Source of the DNA: Streptomyces sp. CC53 | GTDB taxonomy: Bacteria; Actinomycetota; Actinomycetes; Streptomycetales; Streptomycetaceae | DNA length: 56,098 nucleotides | Direction: 5' to 3' | Assembly: GCF_001865245.1 (NCBI RefSeq) | Contig: NZ_MKXB01000137.1 | Coordinates: 76,145-132,242, forward strand | Shown: piece after piece, positions 11,095 through 23,268 of the stretch | How the letters are laid out: each line of letters begins with the position of its first letter | Numbering within the stretch: position 1 is the first letter of the stretch | Program-made: the position numbers and the translations under genes | Notes under the pieces: model-generated | The model's database searches: none | Told to the model about the DNA's origin: nothing | The model's input: only the letters and a program-made list of their open reading frames with translations

Positions 11095-11188
11095 AAATGC
11101 ATATGTATCAAACGCCGTTGCGGAAAGCATCGGCGGGTCACGTGCCCGGTCGCGGCCCGTGGGCCCGGACCGGGCGGAGAGTCAGCGG

Positions 11189-11899
11189 TCAGAAGTCGAA
11201 ACCGAGCTGGCCCCCGCTCTCCAGGGCTGTCGCGTCGGCGGGGACACGGACCTTCTTCAGGTGCCGCCACTGCGGCAGCGCGTCCAGGTAGGCCCAGGAC
11301 AGCCGGTGGTGCGGGGTGGGACCCCGCTCCGCCAGCGCGGCCTTGTGCGTGGGCGACGGATAGCCGGCGTTGGCACCGAATCCGAAGGGCGCGTATGCGG
11401 AGGACTCCTCCCCCAGCGCCGCCATGTAGGCGTCGCGCCGCACCTTCGCGAGCACGGAGGCCGCGGCCACCGCGACGCAGGACTGGTCGCCCTTGATCAC
11501 CGTGCGGACCCGCCAGGGGTCGCCGAGGTAATCGTGCTTGCCGTCGAGGATCACCGCGTCCGGCCGCACCGGCAGTGCGTCCAGCGCGCGGACCGCCGCG
11601 AGCCGCAGCGCCGCCGTCATCCCGAGTGCGTCGATCTCCTCGGGGGACGCGGAGCCCAGGGAGTGGGCGGTGACCCACTGTGCGAGTTCCGCGGCCAGTT
11701 CGCCGCGCCGCTTGGGCGTCAGGAGCTTGGAGTCGGTGAGTCCGGTCGGCGGTCGGCGCAGTCCGGTGACGGCCGCGCACACCGTGACGGGCCCCGCCCA
11801 CGCCCCGCGTCCGACTTCGTCGACTCCGGCGATGACTTTGGCGCCGGTGGTCGCCCGGATCGAGCGCTCGACGGTGTGGGTGGGAGGTTCGTACGGCAT
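11189..11899 (-). CDS. rnhB: ribonuclease HII
   Basis: Endonuclease that nicks RNA/DNA hybrids and removes misincorporated ribonucleotides. At 236 residues it has the normal RNase HII size. The catalytic signature [13 protein letters not shown] lies near the N-terminus (Asp and Glu of DExGRG), with [18 protein letters not shown] and [11 protein letters not shown] further on, as in the family. The ATG at 11899 begins MPYEPPTHT; longer frames upstream are Arg-rich and look non-coding. It fits a neighbourhood of DNA maintenance genes. The 190 bp upstream separates it from the ADP-ribosylglycohydrolase-family gene, also on the minus strand. Confidence 0.95.
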   Translation of the reverse strand: MPYEPPTHTVERSIRATTGAKVIAGVDEVGRGAWAGPVTVCAAVTGLRRPPTGLTDSKLLTPKRRGELAAELAQWVTAHSLGSASPEEIDALGMTAALRLAAVRALDALPVRPDAVILDGKHDYLGDPWRVRTVIKGDQSCVAVAAASVLAKVRRDAYMAALGEESSAYAPFGFGANAGYPSPTHKAALAERGPTPHHRLSWAYLDALPQWRHLKKVRVPADATALESGGQLGFDF

Positions 11900-12090
11900 G
11901 GCGCCTGACAGGTTACGCCGCCCGTCCCGGCCCGCAACACCCGGATGCCGTTTCTGCGCGGTACCGGTGCCGTGCGGCCGTCGGCAGCCGTACGGGACAG
12001 CGGGGCGACGGCGGCGGGGCGGCACTCACCGCCGCGGCACGCCACCATCGTAGGCCCCGCGTGCGGCGCGCGGACACGGGCCGCCGGACG

Positions 12091-13002
12091 TCAGTACGCG
12101 GGCCCTGCCGGGAGCCAGCCCGGCAGGGCCTCGGTCCGCTCCCGCCAGTCCGCCGGCGGCGCCCCGGCCGGTGCCGCCGCGACGACGCCGCCCACGATGG
12201 CGCAGGTGGTGTCCACGTCCCCGCCCACCTGCGCGGTGGTCCAGAACGCCTGCTCGTAGTCGTCCAGGGCCCGGGCCGCCGACCACAGGGCGAACGGCAC
12301 GGTGTCGTGCGCGCTGGTGCGCCGTCCGCAGCCGAGGACGGCGGCGACGGTCTGCGGGTCGCCGTAGTCCAGCATGTCCCGTGCACGCCGCAGCCCGGCG
12401 CCGACGGCGCTGCGCGGTACGAGGGCGATGACGGCGTCCAGGAAGTCCGTGGCCTTCGGCGGGCCTGCCGGGGCGGCGGCCAGTGCTGCCGCGGCCGCCA
12501 CCGCCATGCAGCCCACGACGGCCTCGCGGTGCTGGTGCGTGGTGTACGAGGAGATCTCGGCCTGGTGGGTGGCCTGCTCGGGATCATCCGCGTACCAGGC
12601 GCCGAGCGGCGCGATACGCATGGCGGCGCCGTTGCCCCAGGAGCCCTGTCCCTGGAACAGGGCGGCGGCGAGCTCCCGCCAGTCGCCGCCCTCCCGGATC
12701 AGCCGCAGCATCCGGTTGACCGCGGGACCGTAGCCGCGGTCGAAGTCGTGGTGCTCGGCGAAGGAGCGGGCGAGGGAGTCCTGGTCGATGCGGCCGTGGG
12801 CGGCGAGGACGGAGACGACGGAACAGGCCATTTCCGTGTCATCGGTCCACTGCCAGGTGCCGGGGGGCAGCTCGCGGCGCTTCAGCAGGGGGTAGTGGGC
12901 GGGCACGAAGAACTGGGAGCCCAGGGCGTCTCCCACGGCCAGCCCCCGCAGGCTGGCCAGGGCGCGCTGGAAGCGCTGGGCGGAAGCGGAGTCAGCGGTC
13001 AT
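12091..13002 (-). CDS. ADP-ribosylglycohydrolase family protein
   Basis: A 303-residue protein of the DraG/ARH family, which removes ADP-ribose from proteins or related acceptors using two metal ions. Seen: GLAVGDALGSQ at about 20-30, the metal-site motif WTDDTEMA at about 51-58, and the C-terminal GGDVDTTCAIVGG, which matches the usual GxDxDTxAAxxG apart from Cys. Length is normal for the family. The ATG at 13002 starts the conserved region directly. Target unknown. It is probably cytoplasmic and monocistronic, with 190 and 220 bp gaps on either side. Confidence 0.9.
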   Translation of the reverse strand: MTADSASAQRFQRALASLRGLAVGDALGSQFFVPAHYPLLKRRELPPGTWQWTDDTEMACSVVSVLAAHGRIDQDSLARSFAEHHDFDRGYGPAVNRMLRLIREGGDWRELAAALFQGQGSWGNGAAMRIAPLGAWYADDPEQATHQAEISSYTTHQHREAVVGCMAVAAAAALAAAPAGPPKATDFLDAVIALVPRSAVGAGLRRARDMLDYGDPQTVAAVLGCGRRTSAHDTVPFALWSAARALDDYEQAFWTTAQVGGDVDTTCAIVGGVVAAAPAGAPPADWRERTEALPGWLPAGPAY

Positions 13003-13222
13003 CGCACCGCCACTCTATCCGGTGGGAGGGCGCCGCCCGGGGTGACGCCGTGCACGCCGGCACCCGCGGCGAGGCCGCTGCGCCGCGCCACCTCTCCCGC
13101 TCCGCAGGGCCGTGGCGGAGGGAGCGGCGCCGTGTACGGATCCGACCCGCGGACCCGCCAGAGGGGCTGACCGGGTCACCGCACCCTGTCGCGTCCTCCC
13201 GGGTCGGCCCCCGTCCGCGGCC

Positions 13223-13828
13223 TCAGACGGTCCACGCCGCGTCGAGGTCCACGACATCCCCCGTCAGGGCCACCACGTCGACGGCGAGCTGGGCGCGCAG
13301 CGCGAGCCGTTCCACCCGCTCGGTGCGGTACTTGCCGTGCTCGGCGGCGGAGCGCCACATGGAGAGGACGACGAACTCGTTCCCGGGGGCCTCGCCGAAG
13401 AGCCCGCGCAGCATGCCGGGGGATCCCGCCATGGCGGGGTTCCATACCTTCTCCTGCATGAGGGCGTAGTGCTCGACCCGGTCCTCCCGGATCCGGCTGT
13501 GGGCGACGCGCACGACGTCGGCGTCGGTGAAGCGCGGCTCGAAGCCCGTCTTCACGTCGAAGCGGTGATCGAACAGCCGCACCTGTGCGTCCGTGTAGGT
13601 GCCGGTCTGCGCGGCGGCCAGCCGGTCGTGGGAGCGGGCCATGAAGGAGTCGTAGAAGGCCCGGCTCTCCCAGAAGGAGAACACGTGTGCCACACCGGGG
13701 CGCAGTCGGCTCCATCCGCCGCCCTGCCCGCGGAACCCCGGCTCCCCCGGCAACCCCGCCCATTTCCGCTGCCCCCTCTCGAACCCCCGGCGGTCCACGA
13801 CGGTGCAGCGCATCCACTTGACCAGCAC
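13223..13828 (-). CDS. DUF4937/YdbC-like protein
   Basis: A 201-residue protein with two ferredoxin-like halves resembling antibiotic-biosynthesis-monooxygenase folds. The first half begins VLVKWMRCTVVDRRGFERGQ and contains HVFSFWESRAFYDSFMA; the second contains VEHYALMQEKVWNPAM and FVVLSMWRSAAEHGKY. The GTG at 13828 is used because the first strand starts there; upstream sequence is low complexity. No catalytic residues can be named with confidence, and the function is unknown. It is divergent from the DUF1152 gene with about 130 bp between them. Confidence 0.75.
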   Translation of the reverse strand: MLVKWMRCTVVDRRGFERGQRKWAGLPGEPGFRGQGGGWSRLRPGVAHVFSFWESRAFYDSFMARSHDRLAAAQTGTYTDAQVRLFDHRFDVKTGFEPRFTDADVVRVAHSRIREDRVEHYALMQEKVWNPAMAGSPGMLRGLFGEAPGNEFVVLSMWRSAAEHGKYRTERVERLALRAQLAVDVVALTGDVVDLDAAWTV

Positions 13829-13961
13829 CGCGCCATCGTACGGCGCGTGGCCCGGCCGGGTCCCGGCCACGGCGGACCCCGCCCCGGCTGCGGGGGCGTT
13901 CTCCCGGCTCCCGGTGAATCCGGGCGCGCCCGCGTGAGCCGTGCCGCCAGAATGGGCGCCC

Positions 13962-14939
13962 ATGAGCTCCCTGCACGTGAATCCCCTGTTCGCCCGGCTC
14001 GACACGGCGCAGCGGGTGCTCGTGGCGGGCGCCGGCGGGGGCTTCGACGTCTTCGCCGGGCTGCCGCTGGCACTGTCGCTGCACCACCAGGGCAAGCGGG
14101 TCCACCTGGCGAACCTGTCCTTCAGCGCACTGGCGGGGCTGCCGTCCGAGGCGTGGCTCGCGCCGGACGTGGCCGTCGTGACACCTGAGACGGGAGTGCA
14201 CCACCGGTACTTTCCCGAGCGGGTCCTCGCGGAGTGGCTCGCGCTGCACGGGCTGCCGAGCACGGTGTACGCCTTCCCCCAGGTCGGCGTACAGCCGCTG
14301 CGCGCGGCGTACCGGGCACTGATCACCCACCACGCCGTCGACGCGGTCGTCCTGGTCGACGGCGGGACGGACATCCTGATGCGGGGCGACGAGTCGGGGC
14401 TCGGCACGCCCGAGGAGGACCTGGCGAGCGTGGCGGCGCTGGCCGGCCTGGCCCCTGGGGACGGAGCGGCGCCCGAGTGCTTCGTGGCCTCGATCGGCTT
14501 CGGCGTGGACGCGTACCACGGGGTGAGCCACGGACTCGTCCTGGAGAACATCGCGGCGCTGGAGCGGGACGGCGCCTACCTGGGGGCGTTCTCCGTCTCC
14601 CGCTCGACGCGGGAGGGCGCGCTGTTCCTCGACGCCGTGGCCTACGCCCAGAGCCGGACGGAGGACCGTCCCAGCATCGTGAACGGCTCCATAGCGGAGG
14701 CGGTGCGCGGCTCCTTCGGGGACGTGCGGTTCACGTCCCGTACCGCCGACAGCGAGCTCTTCGTCAACCCGTTGATGGGGCTGTACTTCACCTTCGAACT
14801 GGCGGGTCTGGCGCGCCGCTGCCTGTACCTGGAGCAGATCGAGGACACCCATCCGATGCGGCAGGTGAGCAGCCGTATCGCGGAGTTCCGCGAGGACGGT
14901 GTGACCCGGCAGCGGCCACCGCGCGGCATTCCGCACTGA
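13962..14939 (+). CDS. DUF1152 domain-containing protein
   Basis: A 325-residue soluble protein of unknown function. Near the N-terminus VLVAGAGGGFDVFAGLPLAL is a glycine-rich nucleotide-binding-like loop. Further on, VVLVDGGTDILMRGDE is the second conserved block I associate with DUF1152. No signal peptide or membrane segment. The ATG at 13962 was chosen over the ATG at 13941 because MSSLHVNPLF begins the conserved domain. It is followed 84 bp later by the terD-like gene on the same strand, so the two may be co-transcribed. Confidence 0.8.
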   Translation: MSSLHVNPLFARLDTAQRVLVAGAGGGFDVFAGLPLALSLHHQGKRVHLANLSFSALAGLPSEAWLAPDVAVVTPETGVHHRYFPERVLAEWLALHGLPSTVYAFPQVGVQPLRAAYRALITHHAVDAVVLVDGGTDILMRGDESGLGTPEEDLASVAALAGLAPGDGAAPECFVASIGFGVDAYHGVSHGLVLENIAALERDGAYLGAFSVSRSTREGALFLDAVAYAQSRTEDRPSIVNGSIAEAVRGSFGDVRFTSRTADSELFVNPLMGLYFTFELAGLARRCLYLEQIEDTHPMRQVSSRIAEFREDGVTRQRPPRGIPH

Positions 14940-15023
14940 CGCTCCGTGACACCATGTGCAAGGAGACCGGTGCGGGCGGCAGTTGGCCGGGCCGCACGGA
15001 CAGGCAGCAGAGAGGGGGAGCCG

Positions 15024-15554
15024 ATGAGCAGCCTCAACAAGGGGATCGCCAAGGCCGAGGTGGACCTCAGGTGGGACCCGAGCACGGGCGGCGGGCCCGT
15101 GCACGACCTGGACATCATCGCCGCGGTGTACCGGGCGGAGGACCCGTACGGGGAGCCCGCCTACCTGGTGCACTTCGACAGCCGTTCGCCGGACGGCACG
15201 ATCACGCTGACCCGGGACAGCCGCACCGGGCAGGGCTTCGGCGTCGACGAGTCGATGGTCCTGGAGCTGGACCGGCTGTCCGACGCGTACGCGCGCGTGG
15301 TGGTGGGTGTGGCCATCCAGCAGGGCGGCGGCCAGGTCGTCTTCGGGCAGGTGGCACACACACAACTGGTGCTGAAGGAAGGCTACGACGAGCTGATGGC
15401 GGTCGACTTCAGCGGTCTGCGGGACGCCACGGCGGCGACCGTCGTGGAGTTCACGCGGGAAGGGGGCGGCCCCTGGCGGATGCACCCGCTCGTGCGCGGC
15501 TTCGACGGCGATCCGCAGTCCTTCGCCCGCGACATGGGCGCCCGCCTGCCCTGA
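15024..15554 (+). CDS. TerD family protein
   Basis: A 176-residue TerD-domain protein. TerD proteins bind calcium and occur in tellurite-resistance and stress-response clusters; Streptomyces has many single copies. The fold is evident (KAEVDLRWDP, a DGTITLTRDSRTGQGFGVDE loop, FGQVAHTQLVLKEGYDELMA). The usual DNLTGxGxGDDE calcium loop is partly altered here to DSRTGQGFGVDE, so calcium binding may be weak. AGAGAGGGGGAG ends 3 nt before the ATG. No other ter genes are adjacent. Confidence 0.85.
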   Translation: MSSLNKGIAKAEVDLRWDPSTGGGPVHDLDIIAAVYRAEDPYGEPAYLVHFDSRSPDGTITLTRDSRTGQGFGVDESMVLELDRLSDAYARVVVGVAIQQGGGQVVFGQVAHTQLVLKEGYDELMAVDFSGLRDATAATVVEFTREGGGPWRMHPLVRGFDGDPQSFARDMGARLP

Positions 15555-15914
15555 GCCCGTCTCCGTCCCCGTCCCGGAGCGTGCGCCCGGCAGGGGCCAC
15601 GGGCACAGGATCACGGCCATGCGGCGCTGCGCCTCCTGGACGGGCGGGCGCGGTACCCGCCGGCACGCCCTTCCCCCCGAGCCCTGGGCAGGGGTGCGCG
15701 CGGGGCTGGACGACAGGGGCCTGCCGCGGGAGCGCCGGGCCCGAGCAGTCCCGGACGCAGGGAGCGGCAGGGGTCTCGGCGGCGTACGCGGCGGCCCGAG
15801 CCCTCCCGGCGCACGGGCGGAACGGCGAAGGGGACCGGCGCTCGGCCGGTCCCCTTCGTCAGCGGCGGTTCAGGAGCACGCCGGCCGCCACGGCCGACGC
15901 GTCACCACCCGTTC
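15555..15914. other. 360-bp gap between convergent terD-like and nrdJ genes
   Basis: I see no convincing gene. The only clear element is the perfect hairpin at 15828-15856 listed separately. Confidence 0.5.
15828..15856. terminator. bidirectional-type terminator hairpin between terD-like gene and nrdJ
   Basis: Perfect 12-bp stem, AAGGGGACCGGC with GCCGGTCCCCTT, and a 5-nt loop. A-rich and T-rich ends of the stem allow function on both strands between convergent genes. Confidence 0.8.
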
Positions 15915-18797
<2,883 letters not shown>

Positions 18798-18965
18798 GCC
18801 GCCTCCCATATACGGGCAAAAACACCCTGATGTGCCCAGATCTTCCCAAGGCACGGTCTCTGTCTGTTGTCATGAACGCCTGATGGACGCCCATCACAGG
18901 TCTTGTGGCCGCCACGACGCGGCCCGTCATCGGCCGACCCCGCGCCGGGGCGGCCGGTCAGCCGG

Positions 18966-19475
18966 TCAGTCGGCGGCACCCGCGGGCACCGGGACCTCCT
19001 GGGCCCCGCCGGCGCCGCGCTCCGATGCGGGCCGCCGCTCGCGCAGCTCCGCGATGGCGGCCTCGAAGTCCTCAAGCGTGTCGAACGCCCGGTACACGGA
19101 CGCGAAGCGCAGGTAGGCGACCAGGTCGAGCTCCTGCAGCGGGCCGAGTATGGCCAGCCCCACGTCGTGGGTGGTGAGCTCCGCGCTACCGGTGGCGCGC
19201 ACGGCCTCCTCGACCCGCTGGCCGAGCTGCGCGAGGGCGTCCTCGGTCACCGGCCGCCCCTGGCACGCCTTGCGGACGCCGTTGATGACCTTGGTCCGGC
19301 TGAAGGGCTCGGTCACCCCGCTGCGCTTCACGACCATGAGCGAGCAGGTCTCCACCGTGGTGAACCGGCGGGAGCAGTCGGGGCACTGGCGGCGGCGTCT
19401 GATGGACGTTCCGTCGTCGGTGGTGCGACTGTCGACGACGCGGCTGTCGGGGTGCCTGCAGAAGGGGCAGTGCAT
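18966..19475 (-). CDS. nrdR: transcriptional repressor NrdR
   Basis: A 169-residue zinc-finger and ATP-cone repressor of ribonucleotide reductase genes. The N-terminal zinc ribbon has MHCPFC and CPDC pairs (residues 1-34). The ATP-cone follows at about 46-136 ([20 protein letters not shown] and so on). The ATG at 19475 is preceded by GAAGGAGGG. The family senses ATP/dATP and binds paired NrdR boxes; two such boxes lie upstream at 19587-19599 and 19618-19630, so autoregulation of nrdR-nrdJ is expected. The last 20 residues are Ala/Gly-rich and probably disordered. Confidence 0.97.
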   Translation of the reverse strand: MHCPFCRHPDSRVVDSRTTDDGTSIRRRRQCPDCSRRFTTVETCSLMVVKRSGVTEPFSRTKVINGVRKACQGRPVTEDALAQLGQRVEEAVRATGSAELTTHDVGLAILGPLQELDLVAYLRFASVYRAFDTLEDFEAAIAELRERRPASERGAGGAQEVPVPAGAAD

Positions 19476-19586
19476 GGATCCCAACCCTCCTTCACAAGCA
19501 CGACTGAACAGCCCGGCAACCCCTCGCGGGCCTCCCGAAGCAGGCACCAGCATAGGCGATCGCCACGCCTCCGACCGACCGGGGCA

Positions 19587-19599
19587 CCACAACTTGTGG
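19587..19599. promoter_or_regulatory. NrdR box 1
   Basis: Palindrome CCACAACTTGTGG, close to the NrdR box consensus acaCwAtATaTwGtgt. Its centre (19593) is exactly 31 bp from the centre of box 2, the three-helical-turn spacing known for paired NrdR boxes. Confidence 0.85.
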
Positions 19600-19617
19600 G
19601 CGGCGAGCCTCATGCAA

Positions 19618-19630
19618 CCACTACATGTGG
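19618..19630. promoter_or_regulatory. NrdR box 2
   Basis: Palindrome CCACTACATGTGG (extended ACCACTACATGTGGTGT). Centre 19624, 31 bp from box 1. It lies about 145 bp before the nrdR start. Confidence 0.85.
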
Positions 19631-19966
19631 TGTCTGGCCGCTCATTCACTGTGTAGCGCGTGTCGCGCTGAGCTACCGGCCCGCGGCGGGCCACGAGCCT
19701 ACGGCACGGCGGCCCCGCGGCGGTTTTCCGCGCGAACGCCGAGCGGGGAAAGGGTGCGAGGAAGCGGCGGGCGAGCACCGCCGCGCGCCCCCCGGCGCCC
19801 GGAAAACACGACGGGGAGGCTACCGTAATGGCCGGAATTCGCTCGATGGGCGACGGCGGGCGGGAAGCCTCCGGACCACCGGCGAGCGGTACGCGACGGG
19901 GCCGGTGGAGAGGGTCGCGCATACACGCCTCCCCACGCACACGTAAGCGTTTCCGGCTTTTTTCAC

Positions 19967-19982
19967 TCGAACGTGTGTTTGG
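19967..19982 (+). promoter_or_regulatory. LexA box (SOS box) upstream of lexA
   Basis: TCGAACGTGTGTTTGG matches TCGAACNNNNGTTCGA at all but two positions. It overlaps the -35 of a candidate promoter (TTGGCG at 19979-19984, 18 bp, TACCGT at 20003-20008), so LexA would block its own transcription. Confidence 0.85.
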
Positions 19983-20044
19983 CGCAACCTTTCGAAAGCA
20001 ACTACCGTTGTGCCAGCCAGGGAGACCATTCGAGAGGGGCCGAC

Positions 20045-20845
20045 GTGACCACCACAGCAGACAGTGCCACCATCACCGCCCAGGACCGCTCCCAGGGCCG
20101 ATTCGACCCGGTACACGCCATGAACGTCAAAAAGGCGAACGAGGTGACCGCCACGCCCGAGCCGCCCAAGCCGGCCCGCGCCCTGCCCGGTCGGCCTCCC
20201 GGCATCCGCGCCGACAGTTCGGGGCTCACCGACCGCCAGCGCCGAGTCATCGAAGTGATCCGGGACTCCGTGCAGCGCAGGGGCTACCCACCGTCGATGC
20301 GCGAGATCGGCCAAGCCGTCGGCCTCTCCAGCACCTCCTCCGTGGCACACCAGCTGATGGCACTGGAGCGCAAGGGCTTCCTGCGCCGCGACCCGCACCG
20401 TCCGCGTGCGTACGAGGTCCGTGGATCCGACCAGCCCAGCGCTCAGCCCGCGGACACCTCGGGCAAGCCCGCCGCCTCCTACGTGCCGCTGGTCGGCCGG
20501 ATCGCCGCCGGTGGGCCGATCCTCGCGGAGGAGTCCGTCGAGGACGTCTTCCCGCTTCCCCGGCAGCTCGTCGGCGACGGTGAGCTGTTCGTCCTCAAGG
20601 TCGTCGGCGACTCGATGATCGAAGCCGCCATCTGCGACGGCGACTGGGTGACCGTGCGCCGTCAGCCGGTCGCGGAGAACGGCGACATCGTGGCGGCCAT
20701 GCTGGACGGCGAAGCCACGGTGAAGCGCTTCAAGCGGGAGGACGGCCATGTGTGGCTGCTCCCGCACAACGCCGCCTATCAGCCGATCCCTGGCGACGAG
20801 GCCACCATCCTCGGCAAGGTCGTGGCGGTCCTGCGACGGGTGTGA
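20045..20845 (+). CDS. lexA: SOS response repressor LexA
   Basis: A 266-residue repressor and self-cleaving serine protease. The winged-helix DNA-binding domain spans about 61-125 ([20 protein letters not shown], then [15 protein letters not shown]). The cleavage site is Ala155-Gly156 in RIAAGGP, and the catalytic dyad is Ser190 ([10 protein letters not shown]) with Lys227 (EATVKRF). RecA filaments would trigger cleavage after DNA damage. The GTG at 20045 follows GAGAGGGGCCGAC. Compared with the E. coli protein there is an extra N-terminal stretch of about 60 residues, usual in Streptomyces annotations. A downstream ATG at residue 26 is an alternative start. A terminator follows at 20866-20897. 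Confidence 0.97.
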   Translation: MTTTADSATITAQDRSQGRFDPVHAMNVKKANEVTATPEPPKPARALPGRPPGIRADSSGLTDRQRRVIEVIRDSVQRRGYPPSMREIGQAVGLSSTSSVAHQLMALERKGFLRRDPHRPRAYEVRGSDQPSAQPADTSGKPAASYVPLVGRIAAGGPILAEESVEDVFPLPRQLVGDGELFVLKVVGDSMIEAAICDGDWVTVRRQPVAENGDIVAAMLDGEATVKRFKREDGHVWLLPHNAAYQPIPGDEATILGKVVAVLRRV

Positions 20846-21259
20846 TCCATCCGTCGGCTCCGACCAGCCCCGGGACCTCTGCGCCGGTCCCGGGGCTGCT
20901 TACTGCCGCGCACACACGCGCGGCCCCGCTGGCAGGGGGACCGGTGTGCCGCACCGCGCTTGCCACACACGCGCGGCCCCACCCCACGTGGACGGGTGGG
21001 CGGGCAACCCCACAGTGCGCCCCTGTCGTGTGCGGAGCAGGCGCCGTGCTGACGTCAGCCCCGCCCCGGTCCAGGTCACGCCGTCCGGCCGCACCCACCG
21101 GCTGACCACCGACGACCGGGCACCGGCCGATGCGGCGCGCCCACCACCACAGCCACGGCCCACGCGAGGAGTCCCACGCCCCGGCCCCCGCCCCGCACGA
21201 GCCGGGCCCGACGGGATGCTCCCGCGCTGCGCCGTGCACGGTCCGCCACGTCCGCCGCG
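20846..21259. other. 414-bp gap between convergent lexA and helicase gene
   Basis: No gene seen. Besides the lexA terminator it has a hairpin GCCGCGC-acacac-GCGCGGC (20905-20924) and a 17-bp direct repeat CACACACGCGCGGCCCC at 20911-20927 and 20964-20980. Confidence 0.55.
20866..20897 (+). terminator. terminator of lexA
   Basis: Perfect 12-bp stem AGCCCCGGGACC / GGTCCCGGGGCT with an 8-nt loop, 20 nt after the lexA stop. Confidence 0.8.
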
Positions 21260-23230
21260 CTACACGCCGGCACCCTTCGCCGCGGTGTCGATCGCGGCGA
21301 GCGAGCGGCGGACCTGATTGCGGTCCGTCGTGTACCAGAAGTCCGGCATGGACGTACGGAGGAATCCGCCGTAACGGGCGTTCGCCAGCCGAGGGTCGAG
21401 GACCGCGACGACACCCCGGTCCCCGGTGGCCCGCACCAGACGGCCCGCCCCCTGTGCCATCAGCAGCGCCGCATGGGTCGCGGCGACCGCCATGAAGCCG
21501 TTGCCACCCGCCTCCTCCACGGCCTTCTGCCGGGCGCTCATCAGCGGATCGTCGGGGCGGGGGAACGGAATCCGGTCCATGACGACCAACTGGCAGTTCG
21601 GCCCCGGCACGTCCACGCCCTGCCACAGCGACAGCGTGCCGAAGAGGCACGTCTCCGGATCGGCCGCGAAGTTCTTGATCAACTCTCCGAGGGTGTCCTC
21701 GCCCTGCAGCAGGATCGGCCGGTCCAGTCGGCCCCTGAGCTCCTCCGCCGCGGCCTGCGCCGCGCGCATGGAGGAGAAGAGCCCGAGCGTACGCCCGCCG
21801 GCGGCCTCGACCAGCTCGGCCAGTTCGTCGAGCATGTCGGCCCGTCCGGCCTCCCGGCCCGGGGTGGCCAGGTGCCGGGCGACGTAGAGGATGCCCTGCT
21901 TGCGGTAGTCGAACGGGGAGCCGACGTCGATGCCCTTCCAGACGGGCAGGTCGTCGCCCTCCACTCCCTCCGGTGCGAGACCGAGGGACGCGCCCACGCC
22001 GTTGAAGTCGCCGCCGAGCTTCAGCGTGGCCGATGCCAGGACCACCGAGCGGTCGGCGAAGAGCTTCTCGCGCAGCAGGCCGGACACGGACATGGGGGCG
22101 ACCCGCAGGGACGCACCGAAGCGGTCGTGCCGCTCGTACCACACCACGTCGTACTCGCTGCCGCCCAGGATGCGCTCCGCCACGGCGTGCACGTTCTCCA
22201 CGGAGGCCAGCGCCTGCTTGCGGACGGCGTCCTCGTCCTGCACGGACCGGTCGCGGGTGGCTCCCAGCGCCGAGACCACGGTGCGCCCGGCGTCCCGCAG
22301 CGCCATCAGCGCGTACGCGAGATCCTCCGGGATCTCCTCCAGGCGCCCCGGCAGGGCCAGCTCCATCAGCCGCTCGAAGCCCTCCGCGGCGGTCTGCAAC
22401 TGGTCGGCCGCCTTCTCGTCGACCAGCTTGGCGGCGCGCCGCACCGCCCGGTTGACCTGCCCCGGGGTGAGCTCGCCCGTGGCGACGCCCGTCACCCGCG
22501 ACACCAGCTCATGGGCCTCGTCGACGATCAGCACCTCGTGCGGCGGCAGCACGGGGGCGCCCTCGATGGCGTCGATGGCGAGCAGCGCGTGGTTGGTGAC
22601 GACGACCTCCGCCAGCTTGGCCCGCTCACGGGCCGCCTCCGCGAAGCACTCGGCGCCGTAGGCGCACTTGGTGGCGCCCAGGCACTCCCGGGAGGTGACG
22701 GAGACCTGCGACCAGGCACGGTCGGAGACCCCCGGCGTCAGGTCGTCCCGGTCGCCGGTCTCCGTCTCGTCGGACCAGTCCCGCAGCCGCAGGAGGTCCT
22801 TGCCGAGCTTGCTGGTGGGGGTGGCCGCCTCGAAGGGGTCGAAGAGCCCGTCCTCCTCTTCCTGCGGGACGCCTTCGTGCAGCCGGTGCAGGCACAGGTA
22901 GTTCGAGCGGCCCTTCAGCATCGCGAACTCGGGCCTGCGGCGCAGCAGCGGGTGCAGGGCCTCGACCGTGCGCGGCAGGTCGCGCTCCACGAGCTGCCGC
23001 TGGAGGGCCAGGGTGGCGGTGGCCACCACCACGCGGTCGCCGTGCGCCAGAGCCGGCACGAGGTAGCCCAGGGACTTGCCCGTACCGGTCCCGGCCTGGA
23101 CGAGCAGGTGCGAGCCGTCGTCGATGGACTGGCCGACGGCCTCGGCCATGGTGACCTGGCCCGGCCTCTCCGTACCGCCGACGGCGGTGACGGCGGCGTG
23201 GAGGAGATCGCGGAGGGATGGCTTCGTCAT
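21260..23230 (-). CDS. ATP-dependent DNA helicase, DinG/Rad3 (XPD-like) family
   Basis: A 656-residue 5'-to-3' type helicase. Motif I is AGTGTGKSLGYLVPA (about 46-60) and motif II is VDEAHEL, with an iron-sulphur cluster set of cysteines between them (NYLC, then ECLGATKCAYGAECF). The C-terminal motif VI region reads QGAGRLVRATGDRGVVAVLDPR. In E. coli, DinG resolves R-loops and D-loops and is SOS-controlled. Here only 38 bp separate it from the aminotransferase gene upstream, and I see no LexA box of its own. ATG at 23230 preceded by GGGTGG. Confidence 0.92.
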   Translation of the reverse strand: MTKPSLRDLLHAAVTAVGGTERPGQVTMAEAVGQSIDDGSHLLVQAGTGTGKSLGYLVPALAHGDRVVVATATLALQRQLVERDLPRTVEALHPLLRRRPEFAMLKGRSNYLCLHRLHEGVPQEEEDGLFDPFEAATPTSKLGKDLLRLRDWSDETETGDRDDLTPGVSDRAWSQVSVTSRECLGATKCAYGAECFAEAARERAKLAEVVVTNHALLAIDAIEGAPVLPPHEVLIVDEAHELVSRVTGVATGELTPGQVNRAVRRAAKLVDEKAADQLQTAAEGFERLMELALPGRLEEIPEDLAYALMALRDAGRTVVSALGATRDRSVQDEDAVRKQALASVENVHAVAERILGGSEYDVVWYERHDRFGASLRVAPMSVSGLLREKLFADRSVVLASATLKLGGDFNGVGASLGLAPEGVEGDDLPVWKGIDVGSPFDYRKQGILYVARHLATPGREAGRADMLDELAELVEAAGGRTLGLFSSMRAAQAAAEELRGRLDRPILLQGEDTLGELIKNFAADPETCLFGTLSLWQGVDVPGPNCQLVVMDRIPFPRPDDPLMSARQKAVEEAGGNGFMAVAATHAALLMAQGAGRLVRATGDRGVVAVLDPRLANARYGGFLRTSMPDFWYTTDRNQVRRSLAAIDTAAKGAGV

Positions 23231-23268
23231 AACCCGTCCACCCTAAGGGGCGCCGCCGACAGTCGGGA

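Larger units (their letters stand above)
19476..20044. other. 569-bp divergent regulatory region between nrdR and lexA
   Basis: No gene seen. It contains two NrdR boxes close to nrdR and a LexA box with a candidate lexA promoter near the other end. The middle (19660-19960) has no element I recognise. Confidence 0.7.

Noticed and set aside
18798..18965. Possible B12 riboswitch before nrdJ
   Set aside because: No B12-box-like or stem arrangement was recognised in the 168 bp. Control by NrdR boxes upstream of nrdR explains regulation.
19667..19676. GTAGCTCAGC on the minus strand, like a tRNA D-arm
   Set aside because: No acceptor stem, anticodon loop or TPsiC arm follows. Chance match.
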